This document shows, piece by piece, positions 51,901 to 62,981 of a stretch of DNA of 64,000 nucleotides. The notes under the pieces were generated by a model, which did not search any database, had not been told where the DNA came from, and saw nothing but the letters and a program-made list of their open reading frames with translations. The DNA lies in contig CM047430.1 in NCBI GenBank assembly GCA_026168455.1, positions 28,425,237 through 28,489,236 of the forward strand. The letters run 5' to 3'. A program made the translations under genes and the position numbers. The first letter of the stretch is position 1. Each line of letters starts with the position of its first letter. Source of the DNA: Theocolax elegans (taxonomy: Eukaryota > Arthropoda > Insecta > Hymenoptera > Cerocephalidae).

Positions 51901-53136
51901 TACTTACTTTACTTTTCTTTTTAAGTCTTAATGATTAAATATAGAATGAATATTAAAACAGTAGAAAGGTGTCGATTCATTATACTAAAAAAACTACGGC
52001 CATGCGGTAAATCATATTTATCAGATATGGATAGCTATTTGAAGCTACGGTCTAATTTTATCTTGTTCGCGATATGTAATAAGTTGCACGGATGGATGAA
52101 GTCAATGGCATTTTCTCGGCAAAGTAACTGGTATAGAGGTATCTTCTTTTAGTTTCTCTTTCTTCCTCCGGTTCGAGGTGCGTATTCGCTGCGTGCGAGT
52201 CTTCGTTAGTTAATTTTAAACGGAGACGTCTAATCGATTTGGCTCCGGTGGCTTCGTAGTAGCTCTAATAATATCCGAGCCGCGCGATAGAAGGATGAGA
52301 GGAGGTCGGAGCCGGGCCCTTTTCGCGCCACACACGACGCGCGACGAACCCTGTCGGTCTTCCGAGCTGACGGACCGCAGACACGCGGGATCGCGCGAAA
52401 TTTTTCTTTCCTTCCGTACTCGACACACCATCCCTATCGTTCGGATATTTGTCGTTACTCGGATTCGTCTCCTAATCCCTGTCGTTTATTTTAATTAAAA
52501 CTTTCCTTTCTACAGATATATTAATATACAATTTAATTTACAATTGCTGGCCATGCATATTATAATTATAAAAGTAAAAGGATTTTTAAAAACTATTGGG
52601 TATTCTAAGTTATCGGTGTTTTCACCCTTTTCGGTTAAAATATAGTGGATATTAACGAGCCGTTTCGAGCAAATTGTCATTTTAGTTTAACATATTTTAG
52701 TTTAATGTATTTGCGTTATTCAATATTGCGTTTCACGAGGACTAGAGAAATTGTAAACACGAGAGAGGTAAAGATTGGCGCGCGTGCGTAATACACGTAC
52801 CGTAAGTAATACACGTGAAAGCTCGGGTACGTCTTAGAGGGAAGCATATACAAATAGGTGGGCTCGCTCCGAGGGCAAAGAAAAATCCTTTGCGCGCGAC
52901 GAGGCTCGCGTGACGCGGAAACCCACGGCAACGAGTGACGGCTAACGCTCGAGTCGCATGCCTCTCGCGGCGGCTTTCTATCTCCGCACCGATGTAATTA
53001 GAAAAAAGGGTTGCTCGCGCGCCGAGTTTAAAAACGTCGGGGCTTTGACTCTCGGTGACTTATTGCTCGTCCCGGAGAACCCAAGGGTTTCTGGTAATCA
53101 ACTTTTACTTTTCTTACGTCTTCATTATGTTATACA
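48991..53136. other. AT-rich intergenic or intronic sequence with one GC-rich islet
   Basis: Mostly very AT-rich sequence with nothing recognisable. A GC-rich islet of about 500 bp (50190-50690) stands out. It is open for 168 codons on the minus strand (50118-50624), but the reading has no protein-like pattern. A second GC-richer patch lies at 52240-52440 and a third at 52760-53100, ending shortly before the repeated block begins. Confidence 0.5.
50190..50690. other. GC-rich islet in AT-rich surroundings
   Basis: A block of about 500 bp with many CpG dinucleotides lies between sequences that are mostly A and T. It has no tRNA-like boxes or protein family match that I can see. It might be a regulatory element, a non-coding RNA, a promoter or the remnant of an insertion. 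Its strong contrast is the only evidence. Confidence 0.35.
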
Positions 53137-56100
53137 TAGACAAATACAATTTTTAGTTAAAGTGCACTCAAATTTATTTATTTTGTTGACGTATTACATT
53201 CGTAAATGTGATAGTATTACAACGAGATAAAAGTATAATGTTTTCGAACTTTCCGTTTGAATAGGAAGATCGATGTGCATTATGTACGCGGTTTGATTCT
53301 CTCGGCCTTCTTTACAATGGGACTGTGTTAGCCGAGGGCGAAGGGTCGATGCCAAAGGGGCCTGTAAAATGCACAATATCATCAAATTTCATTATCGGTA
53401 TATAATAATACTGGATTAATTCGGCGGAGCGCGAATGCGGAACCCTCGAGAAGTCTCCCAGGGGGTCAGCGCGGCTTGAATTTCACTTTCCACCTATGCG
53501 TCTCGTTCACCCCGCGTCCGTTCACTCTAACGTCTAACCACGTGAGAATAAAAAGCTCGGCTGTCCGTTTCATTTTTCGTTTTGATACTTTTTAATTAGC
53601 ACGGCACTTGGTTATTTTTTGCCGGTGTCACATTCGGGGTGCGTCGTTTGATTACATACATACGATTCATTTCTTACTTTTCTAAAATGATTGATGTCAT
53701 TCATTTCTTTTCACACAGCACTATTTTAATTAAACGAACGATTGAACATCCTGTACAATAAAAGTATTCTAGAATTTATGTTATTGTCCAATTATCTCAA
53801 ATTTTCATAAACACTTGTAGACAATCAACATTAGTTAAAGAATCGTGGCACTTGTTCGGAATTTGGTCTCCAAAAAAAATGATCTTTTCTTTTATCCAAT
53901 CAATAAGAAAATGCATAAAATAAATGTTTAATAACTTTTTTCAGTGCAGAAATGTATTTACCAAATTCTTTTTATGAAATATAAATTTATTTTTCAGCAA
54001 CAAAAAATACAAACTAATAATACAACAGATAATTGTGCGTGAACGTTATGTGTATATGTGCGTTCACCATTGAATGCAAAGTGATATACTTATTCTCAAC
54101 TAACATTTTGGGTTAAACGCCCTTTAGCCCTTCGAAACAATCGAATTTGAAATTCTTTAATAATCGCTTAAACCAAAAGCGATTTCGGCCCGCTTTAGTG
54201 GTTTATTGTTATTTGGGTTATTGGTTATTTGAGTTATTGGGTTATATATGTATGTATTTGCTTAAAAAAATTATTTGCAAAAATATTTAATGTATTTTTT
54301 AATCGATTGGTAATAAAAAACATCAGTTTTTTAGGGGTCAAATTCCGAACAAGATCCGGTATTTTTAATAGTCATGCATTATTGCCAATAATAATATAAT
54401 GAAAAGTTACGGTCGTCGATTAATTTGATTCATTCGCGAAGTAAGCGTAATCGATTAATAATCACACGACTAACGTACCGTACCGAACCCTGACGAATAA
54501 TACATAATATGGAAGGTATCGAAAAGACCCATCTGTAGGTAACTTGGTAGCGAAGCTGTCAGGACTCCCAAACGCGTATGAATAATCACAGCGCGGAATC
54601 TCGAATTCACGAACGAGCCGCGTCCGATGGGATATCGGGATCGAGAGAGCGCATGAATTTGTCACCGTGCGGAGACTGCGGCGGCCACTACCGCCGCGCC
54701 GCCACGTTTATACGGTCAATTTGTTTCTCTGCGGCCTGTCCGACTAATACCGACGAACTTTGAGGTCGGGACGAGTAAAAAATTGCCGGCGAGCGATTTT
54801 GAAGCTCCCACGGCCCTTCGACGAATTTATCTGATGCCGTTACCTAAGTTTTATTGCGTTGCATCTAGGTGAAACTCATCGCGTTTACATTCGCGAGATA
54901 ATATTTTATTTACGAATTTAGATAAATGTGTATGAGAGCACCTATGTTTTATGCATTTGCGTGCGCTATTGCTTGATTACCTATTAAACGGTTACTTTAC
55001 ACTTTTTAATTGATCCGCGTGTATAGTAAGGCGAGGCTCATTAAAATTTATGAATTGTGAACATTTTTTTACTATTTTCTTTATTACTCATTACTTTTAT
55101 AAAGAAAAACTAAAATGTAAGGTTAGTTATACCATTACCAATGAAAAAAAATAATAACTAAAAAATAAATAAGATTAAAGCTTATAGAATCGCGAGGGAA
55201 ATTTATAAAAAAAAGTTAAAGAATTGAATTTGCTTAAGAAAGGAGGAGTATTCCTTTGATCTCGTAGGACATAAAGAAGGTCGGTAAACAGAACCGATCC
55301 TCCCAGTTCGCTCGATTCCATTGTAAAGTCGACGGCTGGGAGGGGCGAAAGAAAATCTCCAGTCAGCTGCTTTCCTCTCGCGCAGATTCAGCTTAACGTG
55401 GACGCGACGCGATCTCGCACAACCCCACCGTACAACACAACAAAAACCCTTGAGAGAGAGAGAGAGAAATCCCCCGAGCGTCTCCCCCAGTCGGCGTTTA
55501 AATTGATTCCACTCGGTTTTTCCGACTCAGGTAGTAACGTCTGTCTCCGCTCCTCGTGCGCATTTTTTTCCTCCTCGAGATCGCGCACTTATAGCGTGTT
55601 CCACGGTCTGATGTTTACCCACACGCTAGAATTCGTGTATATAGAGGGAATGCCATGCGCGCGCGATCTAAACTTGGCGATGCCCGAGTGCTCCTCGCTA
55701 CTTTTTCAAAACGTACCCGCAGTGTACATGTGTGCGTGCGTGCGTGCATGCGAGGGGTTCACTTACGCAAATACATCGCGAGATTCGTTCTTTGGTTGGG
55801 CTTATTTCTATATCAATGCCCACTATATCGCCAAAGATGTTTAATGTTTGAACATAATATTTACACGAGCCGAGGTATATGCATCGAGCCGGTTGCAGCT
55901 TCCAAATCCTCGATGCGTCCCCATTACGCGCTGCGTATTCCACTCCCATCGTTTAGCGATACTCCTTTCATATTTTAATCGTTTCTCTCTCGTCTTTTCT
56001 TTATCCTCTCGTGGGCTCCTTACCGTATACTTACCGCACTTGACGTTTACGACGACTTATACCGACGATTAACCGAATGGCTAGTTTTCTCTTAACACAG

Positions 56101-58064
56101 GCAATTTCCACTTTTTTCAATTATTTCAACAATTTTCCTTCAAACAAACGCGTATTTTATTCTTGTACGCGCGTCTCACGATTGTACAAATTCTATTTTC
56201 TATTTTTTCTACGATGCATCATGTGTTTAGAAATTTCATTAATTATTCGACGACTGACATAATTTTGATTAAATGTTAGATCACGATCTAGATGAATATT
56301 TAATACATTCGATGGAAAACTACACTGGAGGAAAATATACACACGCTACACACAAGTGCCAAGTCAAAAAATTATCTGATATCGTACTAACGTGTCTACA
56401 TTGTGAACTCAGTCAAAACCAGTCCGGGTGTAAATTAAATCGTGCAGTTAGATCTACGCATTATTTTACATTCAAATAATACATTTTAATGTAATACCAT
56501 ATGTAATTTAAAAGAAGTTAAAAACTAAAGTCCTTTATACGGATATGCGTTTGTTTAGAAAAATATATCGATATGAAAATTAGTCTAAATTCAGTTCAAC
56601 TAATCAATGTTAAGAAACAGTTAGTACGTAACATACCTCTTAATACCGCTCGAACTGAAATATTAGTCTATTATATACAAGTATATAATAATAATGAATT
56701 GCGAGCGTATATGTCGACGTTAAAAAATGTAAATGCCCTCGAAGTATGTATAAATTAACTGGAACTATTCAAAAAAATTTAGTAATACATTATAAACTTG
56801 GCAAACGATAGCGAATTGCACTCGATAAATCAACTGAGAGTACGTTAATTTTGTGAATTCTTTTTGCAACGCGAACCGCGAATCAAACTGAAAATAATAA
56901 GGTATAAACGAGGAAACTTCGATGCCATTAAAATAAAAGATAAAATAATTTAACAAAACGACGAGTTTCGGTTCGAGTATACCGTGCGATTACATCGAAC
57001 GATATTATTTAATGAAATGCATTAAGCATTCATTAGATTGGAACGGAAAATAATGTGGGCGTAGAGGGCGCCGATAAGAGCGCACTCGACTAGGGAAAAG
57101 CAAACACGCGCCGACCAGGTGGGGTCAACCTGTCGAAGTTGTGACATCATCCTACACCTCTACAGCTACCAATTTTTATTTTTTTTCCTTCTTCCACGCA
57201 CACGCACGCACGCACACACACGCACACATACGCGCGCGCGCGAACATACGAGCATACGAGCACACGCGCGCGGGTGTAGGTAGGACAATTACCCGGCATG
57301 ACTTGCGCGACACACCCCAATACAGTTTCTTCTCCCTTCTCTAGCCTTTTACTCTCGCGTGCTTCTATAATACATAGCATTTTTCGAGCCACTCGGTCTC
57401 GGTCTATACACTTTTTCGTGTGTTCAATTTTTCCGCGCGCTTTTCCACCTATCGTTCGATTTGTTCGTGGTAGTTCGATCTCACGGTCAATAATTCGTGT
57501 GATGCGGCGCTTATCGATCCTCTTCACCGCATCTTTAGAAAATACTTTTATATATCAAATGGGAAAACGATTCCTCCATTTAGGCGTATTTTTCCCTCTA
57601 ACGATTCAAACGTTTAAATAAAATGACCACGAGTCAAGTATGACTAACTAAAAATTTACATTTGGTCCAAGTATTTAGTTTAAAATATTTACAAGCTACG
57701 AGAGTAAGGAGACGTAATTATAGGATAGAATGAATAATTTGTCACACGAGTCGTGGATTATTTCGATCTTGGAAGGATTTCCAAAAGAAGCTCAGAAACG
57801 AGGCGAATAACGCATTAAAAAAAAAGAAGAGGAAGAAAGAGCCCGGATCGAGAAATGAGCTATCGTAAAGTTTATCGCCGAGTAGAACTTTGCGCGAGCT
57901 CACCAGGGCTGTCAGAGATTGTCAAAATAGCAGATCTTTATGTCGGTTTTATAGCCGAGTAAACTCGCTGCACGATGCCGCGTGCATTACGAGCTTCAAA
58001 CCCGTCCCTTCCCCCTTCCTCTCTCCCTCTCACGCGCGTGCTTTCTTCCTCTATTTTTTTTAAA
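53137..58064 (+). repeat. Copy A of an inverted triplication (forward arm)
   Basis: About 4.9 kb that recurs as its reverse complement from 58066 and again in forward direction from 62915. The left edge is set by copy C starting with the same bases (tagacaaatac). The right edge is the fold-back axis near 58065. It includes the approximately 500-bp inverted-repeat-bounded segment at 53851-54353, CA/CG simple repeats near 57196-57265 and several ORFs of 60-150 codons. None of the ORFs is recognisable, and all recur in copy B. No gene is called inside. Confidence 0.9.
53851..54353 (+). mobile_element. Inverted-repeat-bounded segment, copy in A (MITE-like)
   Basis: A 503-bp AT-rich, non-coding segment starts cttgttcggaatttg and ends in its exact reverse complement, caaattccgaacaag (15-bp perfect, about 17 of 20 overall). 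Inside near its right end is a degenerate gggttatt-type repeat (about 54206-54250). Flanks are gtggca on the left and atccgg on the right, so no target-site duplication is visible. It may be a non-autonomous DNA transposon, or a segment that can invert between short inverted repeats. Confidence 0.55.
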
Positions 58065-58070
58065 ACCGTT
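58060..58070. other. Fold-back axis 1 (A to B)
   Basis: The arms ctatttttt (58051-58059) and aaaaaatag (58071-58079) continue outward as the 4.9-kb inverted repeat. The unpaired centre is only 11 nt (ttaaaaccgtt). Such a short loop makes this a near-perfect palindrome, difficult to clone and prone to fold back during replication or library preparation. Confidence 0.88.
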
Positions 58071-61000
58071 AAAAAATAGAGGAAGAAAGCACGCGCGTGA
58101 GAGGGAGAGAGGAAGGGGGAAGGGACGGGTTTGAAGCTCGTAATGCACGCGGCATCGTGCAGCGAGTTTACTCGGCTATAAAACCGACATAAAGATCTGC
58201 TATTTTGACAATCTCTGACAGCCCTGGTGAGCTCGCGCAAAGTTCTACTCGGCGATAAACTTTACGATAGCTCATTTCTCGATCCGGGCTCTTTCTTCCT
58301 CTTCTTTTTTTTTAATGCGTTATTCGCCTCGTTTCTGAGCTTCTTTTGGAAATCCTTCCAAGATCGAAATAATCCACGACTCGTGTGACAAATTATTCAT
58401 TCTATCCTATAATTACGTCTCCTTACTCTCGTAGCTTGTAAATATTTTAAACTAAATACTTGGACCAAATGTAAATTTTTAGTTAGTCATACTTGACTCG
58501 TGGTCATTTTATTTAAACGTTTGAATCGTTAGAGGGAAAAATACGCCTAAATGGAGGAATCGTTTTCCCATTTGATATATAAAAGTATTTTCTAAAGATG
58601 CGGTGAAGAGGATCGATAAGCGCCGCATCACACGAATTATTGACCGTGAGATCGAACTTACCACGAACAAATCGAACGATAGGTGGAAAAGCGCGCGGAA
58701 AAATTGAACACACGAAAAAGTGTATAGACCGAGACCGAGTGGCTCGAAAAATGCTATGTATTATAGAAGCACGCGAGAGTAAAAGGCTAGAGAAGGGAGA
58801 AGAAACTGTATTGGGGTGTGTCGCGCAAGTCATGCCGGGTAATTGTCCTACCTACACCCGCGCGCGTGTGCTCGTATGCTCGTATGTTCGCGCGCGCGCG
58901 CGCGTATGTGTGCGTGTGTGTGCGTGCGTGCGTGTGCGTGGAAGAAGGAAAAAAAATAAAAATTGGTAGCTGTAGAGGTGTAGGATGATGTCACAACTTC
59001 GACAGGTTGACCCCACCTGGTCGGCGCGTGTTTGCTTTTCCCTAGTCGAGTGCGCTCTTATCGGCGCCCTCTACGCCCACATTATTTTCCGTTCCAATCT
59101 AATGAATGCTTAATGCATTTCATTAAATAATATCGTTCGATGTAATCGCACGGTATACTCGAACCGAAACTCGTCGTTTTGTTAAATTATTTTATCTTTT
59201 ATTTTAATGGCATCGAAGTTTCCTCGTTTATACCTTATTATTTTCAGTTTGATTCGCGGTTCGCGTTGCAAAAAGAATTCACAAAATTAACGTACTCTCA
59301 GTTGATTTATCGAGTGCAATTCGCTATCGTTTGCCAAGTTTATAATGTATTACTAAATTTTTTTGAATAGTTCCAGTTAATTTATACATACTTCGAGGGC
59401 ATTTACATTTTTTAACGTCGACATATACGCTCGCAATTCATTATTATTATATACTTGTATATAATAGACTAATATTTCAGTTCGAGCGGTATTAAGAGGT
59501 ATGTTACGTACTAACTGTTTCTTAACATTGATTAGTTGAACTGAATTTAGACTAATTTTCATATCGATATATTTTTCTAAACAAACGCATATCCGTATAA
59601 AGGACTTTAGTTTTTAACTTCTTTTAAATTACATATGGTATTACATTAAAATGTATTATTTGAATGTAAAATAATGCGTAGATCTAACTGCACGATTTAA
59701 TTTACACCCGGACTGGTTTTGACTGAGTTCACAATGTAGACACGTTAGTACGATATCAGATAATTTTTTGACTTGGCACTTGTGTGTAGCGTGTGTATAT
59801 TTCCTCCAGTGTAGTTTTCCATCGAATGTATTAAATATTCATCTAGATCGTGATCTAACATTTAATCAAAATTATGTCAGTCGTCGAATAATTAATGAAA
59901 TTTCTAAACACATGATGCATCGTAGAAAAAATAGAAAATAGAATTTGTACAATCGTGAGACGCGCGTACAAGAATAAAATACGCGTTTGTTTGAAGGAAA
60001 ATTGTTGAAATAATTGAAAAAAGTGGAAATTGCCTGTGTTAAGAGAAAACTAGCCATTCGGTTAATCGTCGGTATAAGTCGTCGTAAACGTCAAGTGCGG
60101 TAAGTATACGGTAAGGAGCCCACGAGAGGATAAAGAAAAGACGAGAGAGAAACGATTAAAATATGAAAGGAGTATCGCTAAACACGGGAGTGGAATACGC
60201 AGCGCGTAATGGGGACGCATCGAGGATTTGGAAGCTGCAACCGGCTCGATGCATATACCTCGGCTCGTGTAAATATTATGTTCAAACATTAAACATCTTT
60301 GGCGATATAGTGGGCATTGATATAGAAATAAGCCCAACCAAAGAACGAATCTCGCGATGTATTTGCGTAAGTGAACCCCTCGCATGCATGCACGCACGCA
60401 CACATGTACACTGCGGGTACGTTTTGAAAAAGTAGCGAGGAGCACTCGGGCATCGCCAAGTTTAGATCGCGCGCGCATGGCATTCCCTCTATATACACGA
60501 ATTCTAGCGTGTGGGTAAACATCAGACCGTGGAACACGCTATAAGTGCGCGATCTCGAGGAGGAAAAAAATGCGCACGAGGAGCGGAGACAGACGTTACT
60601 ACCTGAGTCGGAAAAACCGAGTGGAATCAATTTAAACGCCGACTGGGGGAGACGCTCGGGGGATTTCTCTCTCTCTCTCTCAAGGGTTTTGTTGTGTTGT
60701 ACGGTGGGGTTGTGCGAGATCGCGTCGCGTCCACGTTAAGCTGAATCTGCGCGAGAGGAAAGCAGCTGACTGGAGATTTTCTTTCGCCCCTCCCAGCCGT
60801 CGACTTTACAATGGAATCGAGCGAACTGGGAGGATCGGTTCTGTTTACCGACCTTCTTTATGTCCTACGAGATCAAAGGAATACTCCTCCTTTCTTAAGC
60901 AAATTCAATTCTTTAACTTTTTTTATAAATTTCCCTCGCGATTCTATAGCTTTAATCTTATTTATTTTTTAGTTATTATTTTTTTCATTGGTAATGGTAT

Positions 61001-62914
61001 AACTAACCTTACATTTTAGTTTTTCTTTATAAAAGTAATGAGTAATAAAGAAAATAGTAAAAAAATGTTCACAATTCATAAATTTTAATGAGCCTCGCCT
61101 TACTATGCACGCGGATCAATTAAAAAGTGTAAAGTAACCGTTTAATAGGTAATCAAGCAATAGCGCACGCAAATGCATAAAACATAGGTGCTCTCATACC
61201 ATTTATCTAAATTCGTAAATAAAATATTATCTCGCGAATGTAAACGCGATGAGTTTCACCTAGATGCAACGCAAAAAACTTAGGTAACGGCATCAGATAA
61301 ATTCGTCGAAGGGCCGTGGGAGCTTCAAAATCGCTCGCCGGCAATTTTTTACTCGTCCCGACCTCAAAGTTCGTCGGTATTAGTCGGACAGGCCGCAGAG
61401 AAACAAATTGACCGTATAAACGTGGCGGCGCGGCGGTAGTGGCCGCCGCAGTCCGCACGGTGACAAATTCATGCGCTCTCTCGATCCGATATCCCATCGG
61501 ACGCGGCTCGTTCGTGAATTCGAGATTCCGCGCTGATTATTCATACGCGTTTGGGAGTCCTGACAGCTTCGCTACCAAGTTACCTACAGATGGGTCTTTT
61601 CGATACCTTCCATATTTGTATTATTCGTCAGGGTTCGGTACGGTACGTTAGTCGTGTGATTATTAATCGATTACGCTTACTTCGCGAATGAATCAATTAA
61701 TCGACGACCGTAACTTTCATTATATTATTATTGGCAATAATGCATGACTATTAAAAATACCGGATCTTGTTCGGAATTTGGTCTCCAAAAAAATGATCTT
61801 TTCTTTTATCCAATCAATAAGAAAATGCATAAAATAAATGTTTAATAACTTTTTTCAGTGCAGAAATGTATTTACAAATCTTTTTATGAAATATAAATTT
61901 ATTTTTCAGCAACAAAAAATACAAACTAATAATACAACAGATAATTGTGCGTGAACGTTATGTGTATATGTGCGTTCACCATTGAATGCAAAGTGATATA
62001 CTTATTCTCAACTAACATTTTGGGTTAAACGCCCTTTAGCCCTTCGAAACAATCGAATTTGAAATTCTTTAATAATCGCTTAAACCAAAAGCGATTCGGC
62101 CCGCTTTAGTGGTTTATTGTTATTTGGGTTATTGGTTATTTGAGTTATTGGGTTATATATGTATGTATTTGCTTAAAAAAATTATTTGCAAAAATATTTA
62201 ATGTATTTTTTAATCGATTGGTAATAAAAAACATCAGTTTTTTAGGGTCAAATTCCGAACAAGTGCCACGATTCTTTAACTAATGTGATTGTCTACAAGT
62301 GTTTATGAAAATTTGAGATAATTGGACAATAACATAAATTCTAGAATACTTTTATTGTACAGGATGTTCAATCGTTCGTTTAATTAAATAGTGCTGTGTG
62401 AAAAGAAATGAATGACATCAATCTTTTAGAAAAGTAAGAAATGAATCGTATGTATGTAATCAAACGACGCACCCCGAATGTGACACCGGCAAAAAATAAC
62501 CAAGTGCCGTGCTAATTAAAAGTATCAAAACGAAAAATGAAACGGACAGCCGAGCTTTTATTCTCACGTGGTTAGACGTTAGAGTGAACGGACGCGGGGT
62601 GAACGCGAAGCATAGGTGGAAAGTGAAATTCAAGCCGCGCTGACCCCCTGGGAGACTTCTCGAGGGTTCCGCATTCGCGCTCCGCCGAATTAATCCAGTA
62701 TTATTATATACCGATAATGAAATTTGATGATATTGTGCATTTTACAGGCCCCTTTGGCATCGACCCCTTCGCCCTCGGCTAACACAGTCCCATTGTAAAG
62801 AAGGCCGAGAGAATCAACCGCGTACTAATGCAATCGATCTTCTATTCAAACGGAAAGTTCGAAAACATTATACTTTTATCTCGTGTAATACTACACATTT
62901 ACGAATGTAATACG
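58066..62914 (-). repeat. Copy B of the inverted triplication (reverse arm)
   Basis: The reverse complement of copy A from 58064 back to 53190. From the axis to the embedded segment it is about 3700 bp against 3711 in A; beyond it, 651 against 661. The differences I compared are mostly single missing bases. Examples are gatcgatgtgc in A against gatcgattgc in B, and cgcaataaaac against cgcaaaaaac. Some go the other way (A lacks one A at about 57471). The embedded segment at 61766-62263 does not follow the arm and reads forward. Confidence 0.9.
61766..62263 (+). mobile_element. Inverted-repeat-bounded segment, copy in B, flipped relative to its arm
   Basis: The 498-bp counterpart of 53851-54353. 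The flanks are reverse-complemented as expected for arm B (ccggat before, tgccac after), but the interior begins gtctcc and reads forward just as in A. Relative to the arm it is inverted, with the switch points inside the 15-bp inverted repeats. It lacks a few single bases found in A. Confidence 0.6.
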
Positions 62915-62981
62915 TAGACAAATACAATTTTTAGTTAAAGTGCACTCAAATTTATTTATTTTGTTGACGTATTACATTCGT
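62901..62981. other. Turn 2 (B to C) with a 53-nt loop
   Basis: acgaatgtaatacg (62901-62914) pairs with cgtattacattcgt (62968-62981). The 53-nt loop between them (62915-62967) equals positions 53137-53189 of copy A in forward direction. So B runs down to the equivalent of 53190 and the sequence resumes forward from 53137. A short shared string (atac plus one base plus tagac) spans the switch point, suggesting microhomology. Confidence 0.82.

Noticed and set aside
54206..54250. gggttatt repeats inside the inverted segment as telomere-like DNA
   Set aside because: Degenerate, short and interrupted. The unit is not the insect TTAGG telomere repeat.
55398..55844. 148-codon ORF in copy A with a shortened counterpart in copy B
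   Set aside because: It recurs only because the arms are duplicated. The product has no recognisable domain and the frame is broken differently in the two arms.
58060..58070. Missed sequencing-adapter sequence at the fold-back axis
   Set aside because: The 11-nt loop does not resemble a SMRTbell adapter, and the 53-nt loop at turn 2 is genomic sequence from copy A. This does not rule out other library artefacts.
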